Below are positions 37,391 to 48,599 of a stretch of DNA of 64,000 nt, in pieces. The position numbers and the translations under genes are program-made. Under the pieces are notes generated by a model that saw only the letters and a program-made list of their open reading frames with translations, had not been told where the DNA came from and did not search any database. The DNA is from Pisaster brevispinus. Its lineage: Eukaryota; Echinodermata; Asteroidea; Forcipulatida; Asteriidae. Positions within the stretch are counted from its first letter, which is position 1. The number at the start of each line of letters is the position of its first letter. Where the stretch lies: contig JAMKCF010000003.1 of assembly GCA_023634235.1 (NCBI GenBank), positions 11,316,742-11,380,741 of the forward strand. Reading direction: 5' to 3'.

Positions 37391-37935
37391 AATACTAAAT
37401 ACCACATGGGCCAGATTATGATGACCGTGCATGGGTGTGTTTCCCGGCCCATCCTCTTTAATTCTGTATGTAGTGGGTTCCCGGCATGGGGACTGGACAT
37501 GTGAAACTGACCGTTGAAAATTGGGAGTAAATGCATTGATTAACTGCATAAAGATCATGTACATGTACAGGATATGCGTCAAAATATTAATGTTTTCAAA
37601 AGCCTGTAAGAGAAATACTAAAACCCCATGGACTTGGTCAAGATGACCATGGGTGTGTTCCTTGGACACCCCTCTTCAATTCTGTGTGTAGTGGTGCCCG
37701 GCCCATTGGGTCTGGACATGTAAAACTGACCGTTGAAAATTAGGAGTAAATGCATTGATTAACTGCATAAAGATCATGTACATGTACAGGATATGCGTCA
37801 AAATATTAATGTTTTCAAAAGCCTGTAAGAGAAATACTAAAACCCCATGGACTTGGTCAAGATGACCATGGGTGTGTTTCTTGGACCATCCTCTTGCATT
37901 ATGTATGTAGTGGTGCCCAGGGAGTCTGGGCATGT
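37388..37935. repeat. Tandem duplication, about 2.4 copies of a 230-bp unit
   Basis: Each unit starts with aatactaaaaccccatgg, contains gtagtggtgcccgg, actgaccgttgaaaat and catgtacatgtacaggatat, and ends with tcaaaagcctgtaagaga. Copies begin at about 37388, 37615 and 37848, the last being partial. Antisense frames across it are artefacts of the repeat. Confidence 0.85.
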
Positions 37936-38411
37936 GAAAAATGTTTAAATACAGTTCTAATTGTGGGTTTACAGGCGCCATACAGCCTGCCAGCATGGCC
38001 ATTCTTGCTGCTTACCAACATTGACAGTTTGAATCAATGATCAGACTACGTCTTTTCTCAGTGATCTGTCCAAATAAAGTCATTAAAAACGGGATACATA
38101 CAAAAACCTGACTGCTACATTTTCACTTTCGGATAAAAAAGATTTTATTTTAGTTATAATGAGTGAAAAATGGGGGGGGCAGACTTGGCATTTTCCTTAT
38201 CTAAAATGACTTTCTTTGGAGTAATCGTTGAGTGAATACTGAACTGATCGTTTTTAAAAGCTTTTGGATCCCAATACTTTGTGGGGGGGGCACGTGTTTT
38301 TAGATCCCAATACTTGATCTTGGCTTGTGCTTTTATTTATTTTTTTCATGACTTTTCAATTTGTTTTTAACATTCATCAGCAGCTGTTTTTGTGTGATTG
38401 AGCAATTCCAG

Positions 38412-38613
38412 TCTGTCCCAACATCTGAGAAAGCTAACTCTACTATCGAGGGTCTCAGAGTGAAGTTGATGAAAAAACAGAGTCAGATTACTTTCAGGAG
38501 CTCACCTGTTAGTGATGAAGCTGTGAGATGAGGCAGAAGTTGATCAAGAGTGGAGACACCTCAGAATAGAACCGGTTGATGGAGAGACATCCCCAGCGGT
38601 GGATGACGGCAAG
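38412..38613 (+). pseudogene. Exon-like segment with one extra base
   Basis: The acceptor is tgtgtgattgagcaattccag and the donor is ggcaag|gtgtgc. The first 38 codons read SVPTSEKANSTIEGLRVKL and on to SSPVSDEAV, then hit TGA at 38529-38531. If one base near 38526 is ignored, the frame continues (DEAEVDQEWRHLRIEPVDG and ETSPAVDDGK) to the donor. The total is 202 bases, one more than a multiple of three, as expected for a single-base insertion in an exon bounded by phase-0 introns. It could be a real coding exon with an assembly error or a disrupted allele. The family is not recognised. Confidence 0.4.
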
Positions 38614-38679
38614 GTGTGCACCATTTTTTACAGGTAAAAATCAATATCTACTTTTGTCTCTTTTGCCTTGTCCTTCCGT

Positions 38680-39380
38680 GTGTGTGTGTGAGTTTGTTTT
38701 CACATTCAAACCGGGGACCTATAACAAAAGAGGACAATAGGGTCCCCGGTTGGGTAAAGGTCCCCAGTTAGAAATTGTGTACAAAACCAATGGGAGCTGT
38801 TGCCAAAAAGTTAGAGTCCAAACAAAAGAGGGACAATAGGAGGTTCCCGATTGGAGGTGTTTACACATGTGCCCTTACACATGCCAACTTACGGGGTACT
38901 TTTAACAGTGGAACAATGGACCCCACAAAGCAATTTCAATAGGAACAATAGGGCCCCACAAGGGAATTCTTTAGAAAAGGGAACAATAGAACAACAATAG
39001 CAGTACCCCACAAACCGGATCCGTAAGGTTGTGTGTGTGAGTTTGTTTTCACATTCAAACCGGGGACCTATAACAAAAGAGGACAATAGGGTCCCCGGTT
39101 GGGTAAAGGTCCCCAGTTAGAAATTGTGTACAAAACCAATGGGAGCTGTTGCCAAAAAGTTAGAGTCCAAACAAAAGAGGGACAATAGGAGGTCCCCGAT
39201 TGGAGGTGTTTACACACTTGTGTGCCCTTACACATGCCAACTTACGGGGTACTTTTAACAATGGAACAATGGACCCCACAAGGCAATTTCAATAGGAACA
39301 ATAGGGCCCCACAAGGGAATTCTTTAGAAAAGGGAACAATAGAACAACAATAGCAGTACCCCACAAACCGGATCCGTAAG
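38680..39380. repeat. Two tandem copies of a 350-bp repeat
   Basis: The copies start at about 38680 and 39029 with gtgtgtgagtttgttttcac and share cggggacctataacaaaaga, ggtaaaggtccccagtta, gggacaataggaggt and accccacaaaccggatccgt. They are nearly identical. A related gtggggtcc/gtgtgtg segment lies at about 50570-50760 within arm B. Confidence 0.85.
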
Positions 39381-39381
39381 G

Positions 39382-39650
39382 TTGTGTGTGTGTGTGTGTG
39401 TGTCTGCAATCATTGTCCGAGCAATAACTCAAGAAGGACTTGGCATATCAACTCCAAACTTGGTATATGGTTTGGTCTTGGGATCCCCAGAAGCCTATTG
39501 TTTTTGGATGCCCTATACAACAAATGCCAAGGTCATTATGGTTAAAACAAAAGAAATGTTGTCCGAGCGATAACTCAAGAAGGACTTGGTATATCAACTC
39601 CAAACTTGGTATATGGGTTGGTCTTGGGATCCCTCAGAAGCCATGACTTT
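39382..39650. repeat. TG microsatellite and two 140-bp tandem copies
   Basis: A tgtgtg run at 39382-39403 is followed by two copies of cgagcaataactcaagaagg, acttggcatatcaactccaa and tggtcttgggatcc, starting at about 39415 and 39560. The small frames here are repeat artefacts. Confidence 0.8.
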
Positions 39651-39654
39651 TTCA

Positions 39655-39905
39655 GTGTGTGTGGGGAGCGCATTACTTGTGGGGGCCCAAGAGGGATAGG
39701 CTTGTCATTGGTGGGTCATGCTTTTATATTGGAAGGGGGACGCTGCAGGGGGCCACCATCCTCTTATGTTCGTGGCATTTTGTGGCTGCGGTAGCGATAC
39801 CGATCGTTCACAAAACTTTAATTAGATTATACAAACAGGCATCCCCCTTTTCTTTTTCCTATTAATTTTTGTGAGCACTATTGTGGGGGGGGGGGGCACC
39901 GGCCC
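39655..39905. repeat. G-rich dispersed repeat, inverted relative at 62.2 kb
   Basis: The sequence ggtgggtcatgcttttatat, then tggaagggggacgctgcagg, ggcattttgtggctgcgg and tgtgagcactattg match the reverse complement of 62170-62515. Both copies end in long G or C runs. Confidence 0.7.
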
Positions 39906-40040
39906 CAGCCCCCCTGGTTAGGGGTTGAGGTTACAGAATGACAACCCATTATAATGATATTTGTTAAGACAATAATCAGTTTGCTGTTCCATTTTCACAA
40001 TCATTACTTGATAATGAATTATTTATTCTTGTTTGTACAG

Positions 40041-40115
40041 GAGAAGTCCAGATTGGGCTCACGGGGAGCTTTTGGAATCTACAAGAAAGGAATGCCGCTC
40101 TGCAGCCATCTATAA
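40041..40115 (+). CDS. Possible last exon of the small unknown gene
   Basis: A strong acceptor (atttattcttgtttgtacag) precedes 40041. In phase 0, which fits the donor at 38613, the frame gives EKSRLGSRGAFGIYKKGMP, then LCSHL and a TAA. A second frame, RSPDWAHGELLESTRKE, is also open for 29 codons and could be entered from an alternative donor at 38632. Joined with the exons at 29543 and 38412, the predicted protein is about 119 residues. The family is unknown and the gene model is tentative. Confidence 0.35.
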   Translation, partial: EKSRLGSRGAFGIYKKGMPLCSHL

Positions 40116-40429
40116 AATGCAACAAGCCTAGCATAACTGATATGCTGCAGTATTGAATGCTCTTGAAAAGCAAGTCCTCTGCAGAATAGATACCATGAAC
40201 AATGTAGCAGTCATGTTGATGATAACCCAGATGGAAGATGGAATACCTGATGATAACCTGGATGGAACACCTGACATTCTGCATCAGACTCTTCTAAGGA
40301 TACATACTTGTGCTCTGTAGAACTTTGGGTGCTTGGGATTACAATTCTTAGAGCGTAACACCATGAAGGATTTTTATATCAAGACAATAAGTCTGGCTTC
40401 CATTTGATATTGGAAATGCGGATATAAAG

Positions 40430-41225
40430 GATTCAAAATGTGAGGATTATGTAATAAGATGTTATTAATTAATAATAACTAAATTAAATAATTAATTAGT
40501 TAAGTTGTTGGTAAATTAGCTAATTAGGTAATTAATTAAATTATTTATTTATTATTCATGTGATTGTTTGTTTGCTCGTTTGTTTTTTGTTGGTTTGTTT
40601 GTTTGTTCATACTTTATTTATATATATATTTATTTGTTTAAATTTGTATTTATTTACTTATTTATTATTTATTGTTTTTTTAAGTAAATTTTTTAAGTAA
40701 ATATATTTATATTTATATTTTGTTATTTTTATATTTATTTTGTATTTATTTATTCTCTTTATTTATTTACATATTTATTATTTATTTATTTAATTGTTTG
40801 TTTGCTCGTTTGTTGGGCTGTTTGTTTGTTTGTTTATATTTTATTTATTAATATTTTATCTATTTACTTACTTATTGATTTTTATTAATTTTATTTTTTA
40901 ACTCTGTTTATTAACATATTTATTTATTTATAAATTTCATTTTTCATTATTTTACTTATTTATTATTTATTAATTTTTTTTAATAATATATAAATATCAT
41001 ATTTTTGTTATTTTTATATTTATTTTTTATTTTTGATTCTACTTGTTTTCTCATTGGGGTGTTGGGGTGTTTGTTTGTTTGCTTGTTTATATTTTATTTA
41101 TTTATTTTTATTTATTTACTTATTGATTTATTTTTGTTATTTTTATTTCTATATTTATTTGTTTATTTTTTAAACTCTATTTTTTTGTATACATTTATTT
41201 ATATACATTTTGTAACTTAAATTGA
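40430..41225. repeat. AT-rich simple-sequence tract
   Basis: About 800 bases of tatttattta and gtttgtttg variants, with two similar blocks containing tttgctcgtttgttgg at about 40570 and 40800. The Leu/Phe/Ile frame at 41005-41220 is a product of this composition. aataaa motifs at about 41295 and 41437 could serve as polyadenylation signals of a plus-strand gene. Confidence 0.75.
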
Positions 41226-41814
41226 AGAAGAAAACACTGTGAAATTAATTAATTATAAAAATGTATGTTAATTTTCTAAAAGATGTTTGCAAATAAAACT
41301 TCTGATTTATTTGGAAACATCTGTTGAAAATATTATTTTGAATCTTTGATATTTCAATTGTAAACAATACAAATGCTTTGAAATAATTTCCTAAAAATGT
41401 ATGTTATTTTGATTATTTTTATGAACAATGTTTTAAATAAAGTGATACATTTTCAACATCTAAACTTTCCAGATTTGTCCGTGTTAATTTATTATTAGTC
41501 AAACTTGAAAATGTATATTTTGTTAAAAACTTCAAATAGCAAGACACAACAAAATTTAAAATACTAACTTTTTCTTAGTGGAAATTAATCTCCATATTAT
41601 ACGGGGGAAAACTTTTTTTCAGTGGTGGTAGTTTTTATATAACTAATTTTTGTTGCAAGAGGGCGCCCTTTACAGACAACAGAGGGCGCCCTTCATAGTC
41701 AACAGAGGGCGCCATTTACACTATATATTTTTACATGTATCAACGTGTGTTTGTATATACAACACGTTGTTCTAATATTCATCATGTTAAAAAATTATTG
41801 GTTTGGTGTGGATC

Positions 41815-41905
41815 ACCGATGGCCTAGCGGACAAGGTCACGCACGGGGAGAGCAAGATCGGAAGACCTGCATGGGTTCGAATCCCGGCAAGTCACAAGGT
41901 AAGTG
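41815..41905 (+). repeat. tRNA-like SINE head
   Basis: The A-box-like gatggcctagcgg and B box gggttcgaatcccgg are separated as in a tRNA with a long variable arm. The acceptor stem does not pair, so it is a tRNA-derived repeat and not a tRNA gene. Confidence 0.55.
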
Positions 41906-42964
41906 GAATCATATAAGGTAAACTAAAATGCACTAACTAACACGCACTAACACGCACTAACAAGCACCACGCACGATGCACAAGGAGGGACAGGCAAGGA
42001 CGGAGGAAGGAGAGGGGAGGTGGACAGAGAGAGAGAGGGAGAAGAGGGGTGGACAATTTTTTTTTTTTTATGGGGGGAAAAAAAAGTATGAAAAAACCGA
42101 AAATTAACGGTCTTTCATTTTTTTTAAATCGGCTAAAACGCACGCTCGTTAATTATTTTTGATTTCAAAAAAAAAAAAATGAAATATGAAAAATAATTTT
42201 TTTTACGGTCTTTCAATTTTTTAAAATGGGCTGAAACGCACGCTCGTTAATTATTTTGCAATTTCAAAAAAAAATCCAAAAAAATCACTTTTTTTTGCAA
42301 AATTACCATAAACTTTTCATTTTTGGGGAATATAAAAGGTTTCAGCCACCCTTTCATGCTTAAAACGATACTTAAGTTACTCTACTACACAAATTACGCA
42401 TTTTGGTCACACACAAAACTGTTTAAATTGTTACACAATATTAATCTGCATTTTTAAGGCTTTAACATTTCTTTAAACACCTTTCAAAGATGCTTAACTT
42501 TATGTCCATACTTTTCCACTATTGATTGCACACGGAGTTTAAATTCCTTCTGGTTTAAGGGCCTAAGACGTTCTACATTACATTTACAAAAACAACATTT
42601 TAGTTTCAACTAAAAAAAGGGTACATTTACGATGTCTAAAGGGCACATTTGAACTAATTTGCAAATAATTGATCCCATGATTTACAGAAAATTACAACTT
42701 AGTTCTGGAAAGGAAAAACTTGCATGAAATTTTACAACTTTAGTCCAGCGATAGCTTTGACTGTATGGTAACACAATAACACTTCAAAATATCTGATCTT
42801 TAACTCCATGGATTTTTAGTTCACGAGGCAATAATAGTCTGTTACTATGTTCATGTGTCACTGTGAAACTGTGTTGTTCATTGGAGACAGGGCACCAGAC
42901 AAAAATGGCTACTGACTGATTTATTATGAGCATGAGGAAAACGTCCGTTTTTTAAAGTGTAGAA
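41906..42964. other. Non-coding stretch with a short direct repeat
   Basis: The segment acgcacgctcgttaattatt occurs at about 42139 and 42237 with similar flanks, a direct repeat with a period of about 100 bases. Poly-A and poly-T runs surround it. No gene is seen. Confidence 0.5.
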
Positions 42965-43500
42965 TTTGCAAAATGAGCAAACTTGTTTCTTTACTTTACC
43001 CATCATACCACTAATACCACTAAGCAAGCGTGTGCCTACAAGTTAAACAAACTTTACGGCTAGGTGAACGCTAATAACTATACATCCAACGAACAAGGAC
43101 ATCATACATGTAGCTGATCTAGTTGAGTCTAGATGTTGCAGGTTGTTGTTTCAGTGATCAGTTTCTAAGAGACGTTAATGATTACAGATGATACACGGTC
43201 CCTTTAGATATGATACATTTGCATAATGGAGAACAAATTTGTTTCTTACTTTATCTTACACTTCATAGCACTCTAAAACCTCATCAAACTTGCATCTACA
43301 AGTACCAATAATAATGGCTAGGTCAACACAAAACATCTGCACAAAAAATTAATCTAATGAACGAGGACATTATACAGCTGATCTAATTGAGTTTGTTTTG
43401 ACAATAATAATGTTGTAGCAGCTTGTTGTTTTAAGAAATTAAGGACCGTAATCAGTTACGATTATACAGATGATACACAGTCCCTTTAGATATGACGCAC
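42965..43500. repeat. Tandem duplication of a 250-280 bp unit
   Basis: Both halves contain cttgtttcttactt or ttgtttctttacttt, then ctacaagt, ggctaggt, acgaggacat or acaaggacat, agctgatct, ttgttgttt, acagatgatacac and gtccctttagatatga. The second copy starts at about 43221. Divergence is substantial. Confidence 0.65.
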
Positions 43501-43716
43501 TTTTAATTAGTTTTGTTTGCATTTTGATCGAATCTAGTTGAAAGTACATAAATGCAATAAAACAGCAGAAGAATAAACAACGTATACACTAAAGGTCTGT
43601 TTACATTATACAAGACATTGTCAGAATACTTTTTCCCACTTTTGTACTGGTTAAAAATCTTCTTGGCATACATATTCTGTATGCTTAATTACAGTCGTTG
43701 GTACATCTGTGAAAGT

Positions 43717-43990
43717 TGTGTAAACAGGCCATTTTACAATGTGTATTATTAACGTAACAAGCCTACCTCAATATTCCAGAATTCTTAAGTTACAGATTTG
43801 AGGTCGCTTGATGCAGAGAGACGATGACGTAGTTGAGTTCATGGTTAAGACGAGAGCCAAGTGTTCTCTTCAGCTGAGCTTGTTGTGTATCTCTCGTTAG
43901 AACTGAGGTGTTTAATTGTCAAATCATCTTGAATGTACTGCAATAAAAACCCAAAGATCAACAACTTTTTATACAATTCTTTTGTTTTCA
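43717..43990. repeat. First copy of a 300-bp flank repeat (three copies in window)
   Basis: It contains taaacaggccattttacaat, ttccagaattctta, ttgatgcagagagacgatga, ctcttcagctgag and atgtactgcaataaaaaccc. The other copies are at 45825-46135 and 47872-48150. Copies two and three sit at the ends of minisatellite blocks, so a larger unit was duplicated. Confidence 0.8.
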
Positions 43991-43991
43991 G

Positions 43992-44074
43992 CAACTCTAT
44001 CAACAACCTTCAACTCTAAGTGTAAGAACGGGAGACAGGGTAGGGGTGCTGATGAGGAAGAAGACAGATATATA
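43992..44074 (+). CDS. Possible internal exon, function unknown
   Basis: The acceptor ttcttttgttttcag and donor atactg|gtaaga bound about 83 bases. One frame reads LSVRTGDRVGVLMRKKTDIY, another KCKNGRQGRGADEEEDRYIL; both are open. A diverged copy at about 48640-48720 keeps part of the sequence (VRTGDQVGVL). It is listed as exon-like only. Confidence 0.22.
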
Positions 44075-44185
44075 CTGGTAAGATCAAGAGGGAAAAGACA
44101 ATATGTTAAGGTACGTGAGACCAGTTTGGATGAATGAGGAAGATGTGTATTGGTGTAATTGGAATGACAAAGTACATGGTACTAT

Positions 44186-44742
44186 GGCTGCGTTCGAGTA
44201 GCTTACACGTTAAAGTAAAACTTACACGAGAGCATTCGATTAGCCATCACGTAATACTTGTATCTGCCCCTGTGTCAGCCACCACAGCCCCAGTTCACGA
44301 GCGGGCCTCTGGTGTATGACCGGGTGTAATGACATAGTTTCTGGCTGTAGGTGTATCATACCAATATGGCAGGGGACAAGTTGATTGCAACGCGAGTACA
44401 CAAACTACAAATTAATACACTGATTTATCGTCTATGAAACAATTATCGCAAATAGAAAGGAAATGCATTTCCTGAAAAACAAACAGTTGGTGAGTGTGTG
44501 CAAAGTTTGAATGATATAATTAATTTGTGTCGTCACGGACATTGACGTTTTCCAATTGAGCAGACGACGGAAATGACAGAGCTGTCTGTTTTCACCTTTT
44601 TAAGTCGCGCCGCTACGCATCAATCTTTGACCTTAATTTTCCCAGAGTGCCAAGTGAAAACACAGCGTTCCATTAGCCTCGTTTCGTGGCTACCACGAGT
44701 GTAAACCCCTGGTACACACGGGGAAGATAATCGAACGCACCA
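44186..44742. mobile_element. Possible non-autonomous DNA element
   Basis: The left end ctgcgttcgagtagcttaca and the reverse complement of the right end (ggtgcgttcgattatcttcc) are similar and both continue with matching inner segments (cattcgattagcc; tggtagccacg). The interior has no transposase. Confidence 0.45.
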
Positions 44743-44744
44743 TA

Positions 44745-47700
44745 TAAAAGGGGTAACATGTTGGGGGAGTATCCCAAGTGACAGCAAAGAGGGGTCCACG
44801 TTTGGGATTGATACATGTACATGATGGGACAGGTGTTTGAGTTTGATATGCGGTATGGCACTAGAAGAGGCATGACACTTTTAGGGGAGGCTTTAGAGGG
44901 ACAGCAAAGTGGGATGCAATTGGAATTGATACAGTAAGGCAATAGAAGGGGTATCATGTTGGGGGAGGGTCAAGAGGGACAGCAAAGTGGGATGCATGTT
45001 TGTGATTGAAACAGTATGTCACTAGAAGGGGTAAGATTTTATGGGAGGATCCAGAGGGACAGCAAAGTGGGGTTCAATTCGAAATGATACAGTACAAGGC
45101 TAAAGAAGGGTTAACATGTAGGGGGAGGATCCAGAGTGACAGTAAAAAAGGAATGCATGTTTGGGAATAAAAAAGTACGGCAATCCAAAAGAGATATTAT
45201 TTTCAGGGAGGGTCCAAAGGGACAACAAAGTGGGATGTCATTGGAATTGATCCACAGTAAGGCAAAAGAAGGGGTATCATTTTATAGGAGGATCCAAAGT
45301 GACAGAAAAGTGGGGTGCATGTTTGGGATTCAGTACGGCAATCCGGGAGGGGTATCATGTCGGGGGAGGGGCCAGAGGGACACCAAAGTGGGATGTAATT
45401 GGAATTGTTACAGTAAGGCAATAGAAGCGGTAAGATGTTGGGGGAGGATCCAGAGTGACAGAAAAATGGGATGCATGTTTGGGATTGAAACAGTATGGCA
45501 CTTGAGGGGTATCATTTTATGGGAGGATCCTGAGTAATAGAAAAGTGGGGTGCATGTTTGAGATTAAAACAGTACGGGAATCCAGAAGGGGTAACATTTT
45601 ATGGGAGGATCCAGAGTTACAGCAAAGTGGGGTGCATGTTTGGGGTTAAAACAGCATGGCAATCCGGGAGGTGCAACAAGTTTGGAGAGGGTCAAAAGGG
45701 ACAGCAAAGTGGGAGGCAATTAGAATTGTTACAGTAAGGCAATATTTAAGGAGTATCAAGTTGGGGGAGGATCCAGAGTGACATTAAAGTGGGGTGCATG
45801 TTTAAGATTGATCCTATAAATTTGGTGTAAACAGGCCCTTTTACAATGTTTAGTATTAACATTAACAATTTTACCTCAATTTTCCAGAATTCTTTAAGAT
45901 ACAGATTTGAGGTTGCTTGATGCAGAGAGATGATGACGTAGAACTTTGAATTCATGATTTAGATGGAAGCCAAGTGATCTCTTCAGCTGAGTTTGTGCAT
46001 CTCTCATTAGAAAGGATGTGATTAATTGTCAGATCATCTTGAATGTACTGCAATAAAAACCCAAAGAAGATGTATGCATACAATTACTCCAGCCAAGGAT
46101 CAACAATTTTTATAACAGTCTTTGGGCGGTGATGAATCTTCAAAACTACATCATGCTTGTCCTGCTTTCAAAAAGTGTATCTACAGTATGGCTCTAGAAG
46201 GGGTAACATGTTGGGGGAGGATCCAGAGTGACAGCAAAGTGGGATGCAATTGCAATTGTTACAGTAAGGCAATAGAAGGGGTTAACATGTTGGGGGAGGA
46301 TCCAGAGTGGCAGCAAAGTGGGATGCAATTGCAATGTATACAGTAAGGCAATAGAAGGGGTAAAATGTTGAAGAGGATCAGTGTGAATGCATGTTTGGAA
46401 TTGAAATAGTATGGCCAATAGAAGGGGTAACATGTCGGGGGAGGATCCAGAGTGACAGCAAAGTGGGGTGCAATTGGAATTGGTACAGTCAGGCACTAGC
46501 AGGGGTAACATTTTATGGGAGGATCCAGAGTGACAGAAAAGTGGGATGCATGTTTGGGATTGAAACACTATGGCACTAGAAGGGGTAACATTTTATGGGA
46601 GGATCCAGATTGGTAGAAAAGTAGGGTGCAATTGGAATTGATACAGTCAGGCACTAGAAGGGGTAAGATTTTATGGGAGGATCCAGAGTGACAGAAAAGT
46701 GGGGTGCATGTTTGGGATAAAAAACAGTATGATGGCAATCTGAAAGGGGTAACATGTGGGGGAGGGTCCAGATGGACAGCAAAATGGGGTGCAATTGGAA
46801 TTTATACAATAAGGCAATTGGAATTTATACAGTAAGGCAATCTGGCAGGGGTAACATGTTGGGGGAGGGTCCAGAGGGACAGCAAAGTGGGATGCATGTT
46901 TGTGATTGAAAGAGTATGGCACTAGAAGGGGTAAGATTTTATGGGAGGATCCTGAGAGACAGAACAGTGGGGTTCAATTGGAAACGATACAGTACAAGGC
47001 TAAAGAAGGGTTAACATGTAGGGGGAGGATCCAGAGTGACAGTAAAAAGGGATGCATGCTTGGGAATAAAACAGTTTGGCAATCCAAAAGGGGTATTATT
47101 TTCGGGGAGGGTCCAAAGGGACAGGAAAGTGGGATGCAATTTGAATTGATAAGTAAGGCAATAAAAGGGGTAACATGTTGGGGGAGGATCCAGATTGATA
47201 GAAAAGTAGGGTGCAATTGGAATTGATACAGTCAGGCACTAGAAGGGGTAAGATTTTATGGGAGGATCCAGAGTGACAGAAAAGTGGGATACATGTATGG
47301 GATTGAAATAGTATGGCACTAGAAGGGGTATAAAATTTATGGGAGGATCCAGAGTGACAGAAAAGTGGGGTGCATGTTTGGGATAAAAAACAGTATGGCA
47401 ATCCGAAAGGGGTAACATGTTGGGGGAGGGTCCAGAAGGACAGCAAAATGGGGTGCAATTGGAATTGATACAGTAAGGCAATCTGGCAGGGGTAACATGT
47501 TGGGGGAGGATCCAGAGGGACAGCAAAGTGGGGGGCAATTGGAAATGTTACAGTAAGGCAATAGAAGGGGTAACATGTTGGGGGAGGGTCCAGAAGGACA
47601 GCAAAATGGGGTGCAATTGGAATTGATACAGTATTAAGGCAATCTGGCAGGGGTAACATGTTGGGGGAGGATCCAGAGGGACAGCAAAGTGGGGGGCAAT

Positions 47701-47860
47701 TGGAAATGTTACAGTAAGGCAATAGAAGGGGTAACATGTTGGGGGAGGGTCCAGAGGGACAGCAAAGTAGGATGCAATTAGAATTGTTACAGCAAGGCAA
47801 TAGAAGGGGTAACATGTTGGGAGGATCCAGAGTGACATCAAAGTGGGGTGCAAGATTGGA
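44745..47860. repeat. Minisatellite, unit about 78 bp, two blocks
   Basis: Dozens of units of the pattern aatagaaggggtaacatgtt, gggggaggatccagagtgac, agcaaagtgggatgcaattg, gaattgatacagtaaggc fill 44745-45810 and 46185-47860. They are separated by the flank copy at 45825-46135. Several sub-variants (gcatgtttgggattgaaaca; ggcaatctggcagg; ttttatgggagg) alternate. Since 78 is a multiple of three, long frames persist on both strands (for example 45136-45537 plus and 47096-47815 minus), but they are periodic and not evidence of genes. A short extra block is near 48420-48530. Confidence 0.9.
45825..46135. repeat. Second copy of the 300-bp flank repeat
   Basis: It is closer to the third copy (47872-48150) than to the first: both have aatttttataacagtctttg and gaaaggatgtgattaattgt. 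It continues into gtgatgaatcttcaaaac and back into the minisatellite. Confidence 0.85.
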
Positions 47861-47871
47861 ATTGATCCTAT

Positions 47872-48143
47872 AAATTTTGTGTAAACAGGCCCTTTTACAA
47901 TGTTTATTATTAACAAAACAATTTTACCTCAAATAGAGATGGTGACTTAGAACTTTGAATTTATGGTTAAGATGGAAGCCAAGTGATCTCTTCAGCTGAG
48001 TTTGTGCATCTCTCATTAGAAAGGATGTGATTAATTGTCAGATCATCTTAAATGTACGGCAATAAAAACCCAAAGAAGATGTACATGTATGCATACAATT
48101 ACTCCAGCCAAGGATCAACAATTTTTATAACAGTCTTTGGGCT
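47872..48143. repeat. Third copy of the 300-bp flank repeat
   Basis: It lacks about 50 bases present in the second copy (around ttccagaattctttaag). It ends in cagtctttgggct, where a SINE has inserted. Confidence 0.85.
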
Positions 48144-48357
48144 ATTAATTTTGGTTTTACCCTACACCGATGTGTGTTAGCACTGTATACTCAGTACTTT
48201 CCCGAGTTCTTTGAAAAAAATCACAGGCATATTACTCGGTCGGGATTCGAACCCACGACCTTTGCGATTCTAGAGCAGTGTCTTACCAACTAGACCACCG
48301 AGATTGCACCGGGCAAATTAATATTCTTTATCCCTGATGCAAAATTAACATCTATTA
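48144..48357 (-). repeat. tRNA-derived SINE with clear target-site duplication
   Basis: On the minus strand: A box ctcggtggtctagttggtaa, B box gtgggttcgaatcccg, then tgcctgtgatttttttc and acacatcggtgtagggt. It is flanked by agtctttgggct at 48132-48143 and 48358-48369. Copies of the same flank at about 46120 and 48587 lack the element and show the uninterrupted site. It is related to the SINE at 9445-9669. Confidence 0.9.
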
Positions 48358-48599
48358 AGTCTTTGGGCTGTGATGAATCTTCAAAACCACAACGGGCGTA
48401 TCCTGCTTTCAGAAACTTTGTCTACAGTATGGCACTAGAAGGGGTAACATGTTGGGGGAGGATCCAGTGTAATAACAAAGTTGGATGAATGTTTGGGGTT
48501 CATACAGTATGGCACAAGAAGGGGTTGGGGGAAGACCCAGACTGACAACAAAAATGGATGTAAAACGGGCAACAATTTTTTATAACAGTCTTTGGGCTG

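Noticed and set aside
41005..41220. Hydrophobic 71-residue frame resembling a membrane protein
   Set aside because: It is a direct product of tatttattt simple sequence.
47096..47815. 239-residue minus-strand frame
   Set aside because: It lies wholly in the 78-bp minisatellite, is periodic every 26 codons, and owes its length to the unit being a multiple of three.
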